39,983 nt of DNA from assembly GCA_020725585.1 (NCBI GenBank), contig DYES01000011.1, positions 1 through 39,983 of the forward strand, in the 5' to 3' direction. The stretch is from Desulfovirgula sp. (GTDB taxonomy: Bacteria; Bacillota; Desulfotomaculia; Desulfotomaculales; Nap2-2B). Made by a program: the position numbers and the translations under genes. The stretch's first letter is position 1. The number at the start of each line of letters is the position of its first letter. Shown here piece after piece: positions 24,373-33,140 of the stretch. Below the pieces are notes generated by a model. That model did no database searches and was not told where the DNA came from. It worked only from the letters and a program-made list of their open reading frames with translations.

Positions 24373-25536
24373 ATGGATTTTCGATTAACTCCAGAACAAC
24401 AAGCCATATCAGAGTTTGCTTACGATCTGGCAAAAAGATATTTTGAGGCCGAAGCTTTTACCTGGGAAAAAAGGGGGTGGCCCTGGAAGAACGCCAGGAT
24501 CCTGGCTGAACACGGCTTTCTCGGGATGGTTTTAGCAGAGGAAAACGGCGGCGGCGGACGGCCGATGATTGAGGGTATTCTGGCCATGGAACAAATCACC
24601 AGGGTTTGTCCCCACAGCGCCGACATCGTTCAGGCGGCAAACTTTGGGCCAATTCGGGCGATCGACCTGGCGATGGAAGACAAAAAGCTCAAAAGAGAAG
24701 TTATCGAGGCCGTGGCCAGCGGCGAACACAACATTTCCCAGGCGATGACTGAACCGGAAGCAGGCTCGGCCCTGACTGACTTGCGGACGCGGGCCAGAGA
24801 AACGGCGGACGGATTTATTTTGAGGGGAAGAAAAGTTTTTACTGGTCACGCCGATGTCAGTACCTATTTTCAAGTCTACGTTCGTTTTGATGACGGGAAA
24901 ATAGGCTCTGTCCTGGCAAAAAAAGGGATGGATGGATTTTCAATCGGGCCTCCTCAGGAGTACATGTCGGGGGCGCATTACTGTGAACTTTACTTTGACG
25001 ATTGTTTTGTTCCTAAAAATCATTTGATTACAAGAGACTTCAGAAAGCTTATGGGAGCCATGAATGTGGAAAGGTGCGGAAACGCCAGCCGGAGCGTCGG
25101 TGTAGCGCAGGCTGCTTTTGACCGGGCCTTGCAATATGTTCAGGAGAGAAAGCAGTTCGGACGATACCTGTACGAGTTTCAAGGCATCCAGTGGAAACTG
25201 GCGGATATGTACAGGCGCCTGGAGGCTGCGCGCTGGTTGATCTATAAGGCAGTGGTAAACGCGGAACAGGGAGTTACTTCTCCCCTGGAATCATCTGTGG
25301 CTAAGGTCGAAGCTAACGAAGCAGCACAGTATGTGACTAGTGAGGCACTGCAGATTTTCGGGGCCTACGGGTACAGCAAAGAACTTCCGTTGGAGTATCT
25401 GTACCGGCGGGCCAGGGGATGGGCCATCGGCGGCGGAACGGTTGAAATCCAGCGGATAAGGATTGCTTCTGCCCTCCTGGGGAAAAAACTCAGTCAGCGA
25501 CCAGAAAAACTGCCCCGGCAAAAAGGAGGGGAGTGA
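24373..25536 (+). CDS. acyl-CoA dehydrogenase with isovaleryl-type placement of the catalytic base
   Basis: This FAD enzyme oxidises an acyl-CoA to the 2-enoyl-CoA and passes electrons to ETF. The 387-residue chain has the usual N-terminal helices, QAMTEPEAGSALTDLRTRA in the flavin-binding beta domain, and C-terminal YVQERKQFGRYLYEFQGIQWKLADM. At the site where most members carry the catalytic Glu (YEGT) this protein has GGGT (Gly354). A Glu233 occurs in MNVERCGNAS, where isovaleryl-CoA and long-chain dehydrogenases place their base. This suggests a branched or bulky acyl substrate. The ATG at 24373, with GGGGAGAG nine bases upstream, is preferred over a TTG at 24364. It ends 1 bp before the next start. 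Confidence 0.93.
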   Translation: MDFRLTPEQQAISEFAYDLAKRYFEAEAFTWEKRGWPWKNARILAEHGFLGMVLAEENGGGGRPMIEGILAMEQITRVCPHSADIVQAANFGPIRAIDLAMEDKKLKREVIEAVASGEHNISQAMTEPEAGSALTDLRTRARETADGFILRGRKVFTGHADVSTYFQVYVRFDDGKIGSVLAKKGMDGFSIGPPQEYMSGAHYCELYFDDCFVPKNHLITRDFRKLMGAMNVERCGNASRSVGVAQAAFDRALQYVQERKQFGRYLYEFQGIQWKLADMYRRLEAARWLIYKAVVNAEQGVTSPLESSVAKVEANEAAQYVTSEALQIFGAYGYSKELPLEYLYRRARGWAIGGGTVEIQRIRIASALLGKKLSQRPEKLPRQKGGE

Positions 25537-25537
25537 T

Positions 25538-26764
25538 GTGGATCCTCTTTCCGGAATCAGGGTGCTGGATGTTACCACTACCGTAGCGGGGCCTTTTTGC
25601 ACCTTGCTGCTTGCGGACCTGGGGGCGGAGGTAATTAAGGTAGAACGTCCCGGACAGGGCGATCTCGCCAGAGAGTTGCGTCCGTTGCTTAAGGATGATG
25701 ACGGAAGAACGATAAGCCTCAGGTTTTTGGGTCTTAACCGGGGCAAAAAAAGTATTTGTATTGACCTGGAAACTGTCTCCGGACAGAGTATATTTAAAGA
25801 TCTGGTCAAACTCTGTGACGTTTTAGTGGAAAATCAAAGGCCGGGCCGAATGAAAAAATGGGGGCTGGACTATGCAAACCTCCAGAAAATCAATCCTTCC
25901 CTTATTTACGCTTCCATTACTGGTTTCGGAAACCATCTTTTTGGTTCTTCACCATTGAGCGAAAAATCTGCTTTTGACATCATCCCGCTGGCGTTAAGCG
26001 GATTTATGGACATGAACGGCGAACCGGGCAGGCCGCCCTTGCGGCCCGGCGGCATTCCTTTAGGGGATTATCTGCCCGCCATTTTTACGGCCTTTGGTGT
26101 TGTTGCTGCTTTAAGACAGCGGGATAAGACAGGGGCGGGCTGTTTCCTCGACTGTTCGATGTACGAATCAATCCTGGCCATTTTGGAGAGGCCGATTGCT
26201 ATGTACCTCGGCGAAGGAGTGGTGGAAAGCCGCAACGGAGGCCGGGTTCCCCAACCTTACGGAGTGTTTGCAGTAAAGGACGGTTATGTTGCTGTCGCCG
26301 CTTTGGGGAGCGTAATGTGGGAAAGGCTCTGCAGGGTGCTCGGAAAACAGGATTGGCTGACCGATGAGCGCTTTAAAACCCAGGAGGAACGGTATAAGAA
26401 TTATTATTCCGTTATTGAGCCGGAGTTAATTTCCTGGTGCAAAGAGCGGACTGCCGCGCAAGTGGTAGAAGCCATGGAAAAGCACCGGGTTCCCGCCGCA
26501 AAAGTGAGAAGCGTTGCGGAGGCCATGGAGTGCCCGCATATAAAGCTGCGCAAGGTTTTGCAGGAAGTGCCGCTGGCCAAAGGGGGAAAGAAAAAGGCCA
26601 GGGTGTTAAGGTCTCCCTTTTTGATGTCTTGTCGGGACGGGAAGGTTATGGAACCGGCGCCCCGTTTAGGTGAAAATACGATAGAGGTTCTGACCAAACT
26701 TTTAAATTACAACGACGAAAAAATTGCCTCTTTACTTCGAGAGGATATAATCAGTGCGCCATAA
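25538..26764 (+). CDS. family III (CaiB/BaiF) CoA-transferase
   Basis: This enzyme transfers CoA between carboxylic acids through an aspartyl anhydride. The 408-residue protein starts with DPLSGIRVLDVTTTVAGPFC and LLLADLGAEVIKVERPGQGD, the family N-terminus. It has NRGKKSICIDLETVSGQ and VLVENQRPGRMKKWGLDY. The catalytic-Asp region is PLGDYLPAIFTAFGVVAAL. The GTG at 25538 behind AAGGAGGGGAG is the natural start; upstream codons in this frame overlap the dehydrogenase gene. With both a CoA-transferase and a synthetase present, the pathway may activate one acid with energy and recycle the CoA from another. Confidence 0.93.
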   Translation: MDPLSGIRVLDVTTTVAGPFCTLLLADLGAEVIKVERPGQGDLARELRPLLKDDDGRTISLRFLGLNRGKKSICIDLETVSGQSIFKDLVKLCDVLVENQRPGRMKKWGLDYANLQKINPSLIYASITGFGNHLFGSSPLSEKSAFDIIPLALSGFMDMNGEPGRPPLRPGGIPLGDYLPAIFTAFGVVAALRQRDKTGAGCFLDCSMYESILAILERPIAMYLGEGVVESRNGGRVPQPYGVFAVKDGYVAVAALGSVMWERLCRVLGKQDWLTDERFKTQEERYKNYYSVIEPELISWCKERTAAQVVEAMEKHRVPAAKVRSVAEAMECPHIKLRKVLQEVPLAKGGKKKARVLRSPFLMSCRDGKVMEPAPRLGENTIEVLTKLLNYNDEKIASLLREDIISAP

Positions 26765-26795
26765 TTACCCTAACTTTTCCAAGGGAGGTTATTTC

Positions 26796-27551
26796 ATGAG
26801 CTTTGATTTAGGTCTTCAGGACCAGGTAGCGCTCGTGACCGGTGGGGGCCAGGGAATTGGTGCGGAGATAGCCAGGACGTTAGGTCGCGTCGGGTGTAAG
26901 GTGGTCATTGTCGACCTTGCCAAAGAGCCGGCAGAGAATGTCGCTAAAGAGATAAAAGAACAAGGGGGAACTTCCCTGGCCCTGGCTGCTGACGTTACAA
27001 GCTTCCCTGCGGTTACTTCGCTGGTTGACGAAGTGAAAAACACTTTGGGGGCGACCAGTGTCCTTGTTAATTGCGCCGGCGGGGGAACGCGGGGCTGGTT
27101 TGTCGAATCAGTACCGGAGACCTGGGAGCGGGATATTCGTTTAAACCTTCTGGGGGTAATGAATTGTACCCGGGCCGTTCTGCCGGATATGGTGGAGCGG
27201 AAGAAAGGGGTGATTGTCAATATCGTTTCCGAGGCGGGCCGGGTGGGAGAAGCCGGTCTGGCCGCGTACGCCGCCGCAAAAGGAGGCGTAATCAGCTTTA
27301 CGAAAAGCCTCGCCCGAGAGCTGGGCCGTTATGGCATCAGGGTGAACGCAGTTGCTCCGGGGGCAACCATGACACCCCGACTGGCCCCCAGGCTGATGGA
27401 GAAATGGGATAAAATGGTAAAGAGCTACCCGCTCGGTCGTCTGGGCGAGCCGCAGGATATTGCCAAGGCCGTTCTTTTCCTGGTTTCCGAAATGTCCGGG
27501 TTTGTTACCGGCCAGGTGCTCAGCGTAAGCGGCGGTTACACTATGGTCTGA
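26796..27551 (+). CDS. short-chain dehydrogenase/reductase (3-hydroxyacyl-CoA dehydrogenase-like)
   Basis: This 251-residue classical SDR probably oxidises the 3-hydroxyacyl intermediate with NAD(P)+. It has the cofactor motif TGGGQGIGAEIA, an acidic residue after the second strand (VVIVDLAKEP) that favours NAD, NCAGGG, the catalytic Ser region VNIVSEAGR and the YAAAKGG motif (YxxxK). The C-terminus, SGFVTGQVLSVSGGYTMV, is that of the FabG-like group. The ATG at 26796 with GGGAGG upstream is preferred over a GTG at 26754 inside the preceding gene. The neighbours make 3-hydroxyacyl-CoA dehydrogenase more likely than fatty-acid synthesis. Confidence 0.92.
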   Translation: MSFDLGLQDQVALVTGGGQGIGAEIARTLGRVGCKVVIVDLAKEPAENVAKEIKEQGGTSLALAADVTSFPAVTSLVDEVKNTLGATSVLVNCAGGGTRGWFVESVPETWERDIRLNLLGVMNCTRAVLPDMVERKKGVIVNIVSEAGRVGEAGLAAYAAAKGGVISFTKSLARELGRYGIRVNAVAPGATMTPRLAPRLMEKWDKMVKSYPLGRLGEPQDIAKAVLFLVSEMSGFVTGQVLSVSGGYTMV

Positions 27552-27586
27552 CGGCGAGCTACAAAATCGGGAGAGGAAGGGTAAAA

Positions 27587-28024
27587 ATGGGTGATCAAAA
27601 TGAAAATAAGTTTCTCGTTCCGGAAAACTGGTTAAAGGTAGAGGAATTAAAAGAGGGGGCGCCAGTTAAGCTGGTGGCCGCAAAATGCCCCGCTTGCCAG
27701 GCCGTATTTTTTCCACCCTTTGAAACCTGCATCAGGTGCGGGTTCTCGCCGTGTACCCGAATTGCCTCATCTACCGGCAATGTGTACAGCTATACGAATG
27801 TGCACCGGGCGGGGCCTGAATTTTCGGTACCCTACCGGGCTGCCTACGTTTTACTGGATGAAGGCCCGCTGGTTTTCAGCCAGATTGTCGGCAAAGAAGA
27901 AATTGCAGTTGGAGGCAGGGTGAGAGCAGTGCTCGGCCGGTTAAAAGATAAAGAAAAGGGCAGCGGGATGTGGACTTATCAGTTTTCTCCGGAATTACCG
28001 TCTGCCCCGGGAAAGGGTGAGTAG
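27587..28024 (+). CDS. DUF35 / OB-fold zinc-ribbon protein (thiolase partner)
   Basis: This 145-residue protein has a rubredoxin-like zinc ribbon near residues 34-53 (KCPACQAVFFPP, then CIRCG) followed by an OB-fold segment (GNVYSYTNVHRAGPEF, then PYRAAYVLLDEGPLVFSQIVG). Proteins of this family bind acyl-CoA and form complexes with SCP2-type thiolases, HMG-CoA synthases or steroid side-chain aldolases. The thiolase gene starts 3 bp after its stop, so the two are probably obligate partners. The ATG has GAGAGGAAGG upstream. Confidence 0.9.
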   Translation: MGDQNENKFLVPENWLKVEELKEGAPVKLVAAKCPACQAVFFPPFETCIRCGFSPCTRIASSTGNVYSYTNVHRAGPEFSVPYRAAYVLLDEGPLVFSQIVGKEEIAVGGRVRAVLGRLKDKEKGSGMWTYQFSPELPSAPGKGE

Positions 28025-28027
28025 TCC

Positions 28028-29158
28028 ATGGGAAAAACGAAAGATGTTTTTATGATCGGTGTAGGGATGACCAGGTTCGGCTGGCAGAAAGAGGTCTTGC
28101 TCTCGGACCTGGGTTCGGCAGCCTGCCGACAAGCTTTAAACGATGCGGGAATAACCATTAAGGAAGTTGAGGCCTTGTTTTGTGCCCACTCTTTTAGCGG
28201 GAGGGTTGCCGGGCAGAGGGTCCTGAGGTACCTGGGTACTACGGGCATCCCGGTGGTTAACGTGGAAAACGCCTGCGCCGGCGGTTCTACCGCCCTTCAT
28301 CTGGCCAGGGCGGCGGTGGCGGCGGGGCAGTACCGCACGGTGCTGGTTTTAGGGATGGAACAAATGAGCAGGGGCTTGATTCCTCCCAACCCCGACAATT
28401 ACGAGGCTGCGCAGGGGTTGACCCTCCCGGCCAAATACGCCCTGCGGGCCAGAAGGCACATGGCGCTCTACGGGTTAACCGAAAAACAGCTGGCCCTGGT
28501 AGCGGTGAAAAATTTAAGCAACGGAAGCCTTAACCCCTACGCCAAAAATCAAACTCCCATGTCTTTAGAGCAAGTGCTGCAGTCGCGGATGATCGCCGAA
28601 CCGCTTACTTTGTACCAGTGCACCGGTAATGCCGACGGTGCCGCAGCGGTGGTCATCAGTGACCGTCCCCGCGGCCGTTCAATCCGGATCAGGGCGAGCG
28701 TTTTGGGTTCCGGCCGGTACACGAGCGTGAAAGACCAGGGAATGACGGCCGACGACGAACTGGCTCGCCGCATTTCGAAATTGGCTTACGAGGAAGCCGG
28801 GTTAGGGCCGGAAGACGTTGATCTGGCCGAAGTGCACGATGCCTTTACGATTGGAGAGATTCTCGCTTATGAAAATTTAGGTTTCTGTAAAGTTGGCGAA
28901 GGGGGGAAGTTTGTAGAAGATGGGTTGAGCAGCTTAAATGGCAAGTTACCCGTCAATCCCAGCGGAGGCTTGATTGCCAGGGGGCACCCGCTAGGCGCCA
29001 CGGGGGTTGCCCAGGCTTGTGAAATGTATTGGCAGCTAACCGGGCAAGCCGGGAGCCGGCAGGTACCGGGGGCGAAAGTAGGGCTTACCCATACCGCGGG
29101 CGGAGCTACGCCCAATATTGGCTCCGGCGCCTGCGTGGTTTCCATTTTTAGTGTTTAA
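28028..29158 (+). CDS. SCP2-type thiolase / acetyl-CoA acetyltransferase-like protein
   Basis: This 376-residue thiolase-fold enzyme probably performs the final cleavage of a 3-ketoacyl-CoA, or a retro-aldol variant as in steroid side-chain degradation. The nucleophile is Cys83 in VENACAGGSTALHLA. The His motif is GGLIARGHPLGATGVAQ, and the second conserved region is AEVHDAFTIGEI. The last part reads THTAGGATPNIGSGACVVSIF, without the CxGGG motif of classical thiolases, as in the SCP2/Ltp2 subgroup. It is tightly coupled to the DUF35 gene, so the active enzyme is probably a hetero-oligomer. Confidence 0.92.
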   Translation: MGKTKDVFMIGVGMTRFGWQKEVLLSDLGSAACRQALNDAGITIKEVEALFCAHSFSGRVAGQRVLRYLGTTGIPVVNVENACAGGSTALHLARAAVAAGQYRTVLVLGMEQMSRGLIPPNPDNYEAAQGLTLPAKYALRARRHMALYGLTEKQLALVAVKNLSNGSLNPYAKNQTPMSLEQVLQSRMIAEPLTLYQCTGNADGAAAVVISDRPRGRSIRIRASVLGSGRYTSVKDQGMTADDELARRISKLAYEEAGLGPEDVDLAEVHDAFTIGEILAYENLGFCKVGEGGKFVEDGLSSLNGKLPVNPSGGLIARGHPLGATGVAQACEMYWQLTGQAGSRQVPGAKVGLTHTAGGATPNIGSGACVVSIFSV

Positions 29159-29177
29159 GTGGAGGAGATACCGGGTA

Positions 29178-29990
29178 ATGGGGGAACGGATTGAAGGTCA
29201 ACTGCAAACCGCCGTGCGCGTAGCGAAACTGTTGATGCTCTACCTGTCGCACGGCCCTGCGCTTGGTGTCAGGGATGCGGCCCGCCTTTTGAATATACAT
29301 CCCAGCATCAGTCAGCGTTTGTTTGCTTCGCTGGCTTCGACAGGTATGCTGGTAAAAGATTCTGCCACGGGTAAATATGTTTTGGGTAAATGGGTAGCGG
29401 ATTTGGGCGCCCTTGTCGCCGGATCGCACAGTCTGCGTTTGCTTGTCGAACCGTATATGATGAGAATCCGGGATCTTACGGGGGAAACCATTACGCTGCA
29501 TGAACGATGGGGCGATAACAGAAGGATTTCCCATGTAATTGAGGGTGTCCACGAGGTAAGACAAATTCCGGCGGTAGGAGCTTGCCGGCCCTTATTATCG
29601 GGCTCCAGCGGAAAAGTAATGATGGCCTACCTGGAGCCGAAGGAAACGGAACGAATCATCAACGAAGTTCATTGGCCCTACAAGACACCAGCCGGGCTCA
29701 CGATTTCGCGGGAGGCTTTTCTTGATGATTTGAAGCGGATCAGAACTCAGGGATATGCCATTACCCAGGGTGAATCGGTTTCCGGTGTAACAGGAGCATC
29801 GGCTCCTATTTTAGGAGCCAGGGGCTTTGCCGTTGCGTCCCTGACCGTTTCTGGTCCCGCCTTTCGTTGCACCCCCCAGTTTTTGCAGCGTTATGTCCCT
29901 GCCCTGTTGGTGGCGGCAAGTGAAATTTCAACGTTAATTGGCGGATCGGAATTATACGGAAAGCAAGAAATGCATTGCCATAAAAGTTAA
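29178..29990 (+). CDS. IclR-family transcriptional regulator
   Basis: This 271-residue regulator has an N-terminal winged helix-turn-helix (LGVRDAARLLNIHPSISQRLFASL) and the C-terminal IclR effector-binding domain (AGSHSLRLLVEPYMMRI; GACRPLLSGSSGKVMMAYL; SGVTGASAPILGARGFAVASLTVSGP). IclR proteins bind small carboxylates and control catabolic operons. Sitting inside this operon, it is likely the substrate-sensing regulator of the cluster. The ATG at 29178 behind GGAGGAG is preferred; the frame opens earlier inside the thiolase gene. The candidate operator is upstream of 21410. Confidence 0.92.
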   Translation: MGERIEGQLQTAVRVAKLLMLYLSHGPALGVRDAARLLNIHPSISQRLFASLASTGMLVKDSATGKYVLGKWVADLGALVAGSHSLRLLVEPYMMRIRDLTGETITLHERWGDNRRISHVIEGVHEVRQIPAVGACRPLLSGSSGKVMMAYLEPKETERIINEVHWPYKTPAGLTISREAFLDDLKRIRTQGYAITQGESVSGVTGASAPILGARGFAVASLTVSGPAFRCTPQFLQRYVPALLVAASEISTLIGGSELYGKQEMHCHKS

Positions 29991-30040
29991 TTTTTTGTTG
30001 TTTACAGTCAATCTTATTAAGGCAAGGTGAGAGGAATAAA

Positions 30041-31963
30041 ATGCGTGACTACTGGTTAACCAGGTTACTCGCCGCATCTCTGACCATTTTTATCATTTCC
30101 CTGCTCGTTGTGCCCACGCTGGCTGCTACGCCAACTTATTTTCAGCGCGGTTTGGCTTTGCTTCTGTCGCTTGTTCTCGGCGTCCTTTACAGGCCGACCC
30201 GCTCAAACCGTTTTCCGGTTCCGGCAAGGGTGTTTGACGGTCTGGTAGTGCTTCTGTCAATTGTTTCCTTTGGTTATATCGTGTCCAACAGCACTGCTAT
30301 TGTGGGGCGGGTGGGGGCAGGCAATACCGCTGATTTAGCGGCTTCTGTTTTAGGCACTTTGGTTGTTCTGGAACTTGCCAGGCGCTGGACCCCCCCGGCT
30401 CTTCTTTACTTAAGTTTGTTTTTTGCGGCCTATGCTTTTTTAGGACACCTGGTGCCGGTATCTGTTCTGAAGTGTCCGCCGATTTCCATCGAGCAATTTA
30501 TAACCTATACCATGATCAGCCAGGAAGGGGTCCTCGGTGTCGGGGTGGCGGTAATGGTGGATATAATTTTTATCTTTCTAGTATTTTCAGCTATATTAAA
30601 ACTTACCGGCATTGGAGATTTTATTTTAAATTTTGCCAAGGCGGCAGTGGGCCGCTTTACCGGTGGGCCTGCCCTGGCAGCCATAGTCGGCTCTTCCCTT
30701 TTTGGGATGGTCAGCGGAAGCCCGGTGGCTAATGTGGCGGCGGTGGGGACAATCACCATTCCGTTGATGATGCGGGTGGGTTATCATCCTTATTTCGCCG
30801 GGGCGGTGGAAGCTGTCGCTTCCACGGGAGGGCAGATTATGCCGCCCGTGATGGGTTCAATAGCTTTTTTTATCGCGGAGGTAACCGGCACACCCTATGT
30901 TAAAATCGCTATGTACGCCATCATTCCGGCGCTGGTCTATTATAGCAGCGCTGCCTTTAGCGTTTGGCTGGAAGCCAAGCGGATCGGTTTGTCCGGATTA
31001 CCCAAAAGCGAACTGCCCAATCTGAAGGAAGTGTTGCGAAGCGGCTGGTTCTGCCTCTTGCCGTTGGTACTGCTGGTTGTCCTGCTGGTGGTGGGCCTGA
31101 CGCCGCAGCGGTCGGCGTGGTACGCCAGCCTCCTCGCCGCCGCGATTGGTGTGCTGAAAAGGGCCGGGATTAGAAAATTCGTCGACGTGTTGATAGATGC
31201 GGCCCGGTCCAGTCTCGGTGTAATGATTGCCGTGGCCTGCATCGGCATAGTAATTGCCAGCATCGCCGTAACCGGGCTGGCTCCCAAGTTAGCTGCGCTG
31301 GTAGCCGCCATAACGGGTGGTTCGTGGTTGATTGGTCTTTTAGTGGTAGCAATTTTTGCCATTATTCTGGGGATGGGGTTGCCTCCCCTGCCCGTATTTA
31401 TCGTCGTGTACGTAGCTACGGCGCAAATTATCCCCCATCTGACCGCTTTAGGGATTCCTGCGCTGGCGGTATATATGTTCATGTTTTATTACTCGGCCAT
31501 GGCTCCCGTTACGCCGCCGGTTGCCCTGGCTGCCTACACGGCGGCCGGGATTGCCGGAACCGATCCTTTCCTGGTCGGCTGGCGGGCCTTTGGTTTGGCC
31601 CTGGCCGGATTTGCCGTGCCGTATTTATTTGTCCAGCATCCGCAGCTCTTATTGATGGGCCAGCTCTGGCCGGACATGTTGTTGCCCATAGGCAAGGCTT
31701 GCCTATTGATTTTCTCGGGGGCCCTCGTGACGGTGGGCTGGCTTATTAAAAATTTGTCGGTTTGGCAGCGGGCGCTGGGCTTTCTGGCTGTTATCGGACT
31801 GATTTTACCAGTTGGTTGGGGACTGCCGGCGGCACTTGCTCTCCTTGTTTTGGGGTTGTTGCCCATTGTTTTTAAGCGCGGGCGGTCGGGTGCCGAAAGC
31901 GCTTTGGAGTTTGCAAGCAAAAAGGGGGATGGGAATGACCCAGGGCAAAACATGAAGGCTTAA
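30041..31963 (+). CDS. TRAP transporter fused permease (4TM + 12TM, TAXI type)
   Basis: This 640-residue integral membrane protein fuses the small (DctQ-like) and large (DctM-like) TRAP permease subunits, as in TAXI-type systems. Hydrophobic helices fill the chain. Typical segments include FGMVSGSPVANVAAVGTITI, VEAVASTGGQIMPPVMGSIA, ILGMGLPPLPVFIVVYV and MAPVTPPVALAAYTAAGIAG. It uses an ion gradient, commonly sodium, to import a carboxylate handed over by the receptor encoded next. The ATG follows GGTGAGAGG. It is the seventh-longest open frame in the window and completes the import arm of the island. Confidence 0.94.
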   Translation: MRDYWLTRLLAASLTIFIISLLVVPTLAATPTYFQRGLALLLSLVLGVLYRPTRSNRFPVPARVFDGLVVLLSIVSFGYIVSNSTAIVGRVGAGNTADLAASVLGTLVVLELARRWTPPALLYLSLFFAAYAFLGHLVPVSVLKCPPISIEQFITYTMISQEGVLGVGVAVMVDIIFIFLVFSAILKLTGIGDFILNFAKAAVGRFTGGPALAAIVGSSLFGMVSGSPVANVAAVGTITIPLMMRVGYHPYFAGAVEAVASTGGQIMPPVMGSIAFFIAEVTGTPYVKIAMYAIIPALVYYSSAAFSVWLEAKRIGLSGLPKSELPNLKEVLRSGWFCLLPLVLLVVLLVVGLTPQRSAWYASLLAAAIGVLKRAGIRKFVDVLIDAARSSLGVMIAVACIGIVIASIAVTGLAPKLAALVAAITGGSWLIGLLVVAIFAIILGMGLPPLPVFIVVYVATAQIIPHLTALGIPALAVYMFMFYYSAMAPVTPPVALAAYTAAGIAGTDPFLVGWRAFGLALAGFAVPYLFVQHPQLLLMGQLWPDMLLPIGKACLLIFSGALVTVGWLIKNLSVWQRALGFLAVIGLILPVGWGLPAALALLVLGLLPIVFKRGRSGAESALEFASKKGDGNDPGQNMKA

Positions 31964-32013
31964 AAAACCTGAAGCTCTGTTTAAAATCAATCACAAATCG
32001 GGAGGTACAGAAA

Positions 32014-33054
32014 ATGAAAAGATTAAAAGTACGCAGGATAATTTTAGGAATCGCGGGGTTAATTTTGGTATGTCTGCTCCTGGGGGCCTGTCAGGGAAAA
32101 GGGGTCTCCGGTGGCGGCGAAAAATCTAAAGAACAAGACAAAAGTGGAAAGAAAACCGCCCAGCTGACTTTTGGGGCCGGCGCGATGGGGGCTAACCTAT
32201 ATCTTTACGGAAGTACGCTGGCCAATATTTTGGCAGCGCACCCCGAGTACGGCGCAGCAATTTCCGTCCAGTCCACCGGCGGATTCGAGGAAAATATGAA
32301 CCGGATCGCCCGGGGGCAGATGGACCTGGGTTGGATAGCGGGGCCGGAAGCAGGAATGGCCTGGGCGGGGACGGGCGATTTTACCGGGAAGGCGGAAGAA
32401 TATAAACATCTGAGGGGCGTTGTGGCCGTTCCTTACGGCGGGATGCAGGCGGTCACGCTGGCCAGCAAAAATATTTATAAGCTCAGCGATTTACAGGGAA
32501 AAACCATTGCCATCGGCGCGGCGGGAAGTTCAGGGGCCAAATTTTTCTGGCCGATTATCTTAAAGGAACACGGCATAACGGATAAAAACGCCAAGTTGGT
32601 TGTCATGGGTGCAAATCAGGCCAGTGAGGCCCTTAAAAATGGCACTCTTGACGTGCGCACCGCTTTAAGTATGCCCCCGCTCGCCAGCGTAACCGATCTG
32701 GCCGTATCCAAACCGATCCGCCTGGTAAGCATGGATCCCGCCGTGGTCAATAAAATTATGCAGCAGATCCCGGGTACTTATCCCGTGAAGATTCCAAAGG
32801 ATGTTTACCCGAACCAGGATAACAAGGAGGAAGTGCTCACCCTTGGTTTTGCCACGATCCTGGCCACGCACGATAATGTCGATGAGGATGTTATTTACAA
32901 CATTACTAAGGCTTTTTGGGAAAATGTAGCAGAATTTGGGAAAGCGCATACGGAAGCCAAAAAGTGGGATGTCAAAGAGGCGTTAAAAGGCATGTCGATC
33001 CCTCTGGCCAAAGGAGCGGAGAAATACTATCGGGAAAAAGGGATTTTAAAATAA
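32014..33054 (+). CDS. TAXI-family TRAP transporter solute receptor (lipoprotein)
   Basis: This 346-residue extracytoplasmic binding protein has a lipoprotein signal peptide: a basic start (MKRLKVRRIILG), a hydrophobic core and the lipobox LLGACQGK. The mature part begins with a Gly/Ser/Lys-rich tether. TAXI-family segments follow: LTFGAGAMGANLYLYGSTLA, ARGQMDLGWIAG, LQGKTIAIGAAGSSGA and MGANQASEALKNGTLDV. Ligands in this family are carboxylates such as glutamate or dicarboxylates, but none is assigned here. A strong 11-bp hairpin lies 30 nt after its stop codon and may protect this transcript. Confidence 0.94.
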   Translation: MKRLKVRRIILGIAGLILVCLLLGACQGKGVSGGGEKSKEQDKSGKKTAQLTFGAGAMGANLYLYGSTLANILAAHPEYGAAISVQSTGGFEENMNRIARGQMDLGWIAGPEAGMAWAGTGDFTGKAEEYKHLRGVVAVPYGGMQAVTLASKNIYKLSDLQGKTIAIGAAGSSGAKFFWPIILKEHGITDKNAKLVVMGANQASEALKNGTLDVRTALSMPPLASVTDLAVSKPIRLVSMDPAVVNKIMQQIPGTYPVKIPKDVYPNQDNKEEVLTLGFATILATHDNVDEDVIYNITKAFWENVAEFGKAHTEAKKWDVKEALKGMSIPLAKGAEKYYREKGILK

Positions 33055-33083
33055 GCCTGGCAACCTGGCAAAAAGAAAAGATA

Positions 33084-33113
33084 TTCGGGCGGCGAATTAC
33101 CACGCCGCCCGAA
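33084..33113 (+). other. intercistronic hairpin after the receptor gene
   Basis: TTCGGGCGGCG (33084-33094) pairs perfectly with CGCCGCCCGAA (33103-33113) around an 8-nt loop, with no T-tract after it. Such structures after binding-protein genes often stabilise the upstream message and give receptor excess. Partial termination is the alternative. Confidence 0.75.
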
Positions 33114-33140
33114 ACCGGTTGAAAGAAAGGAGAAAATTTT

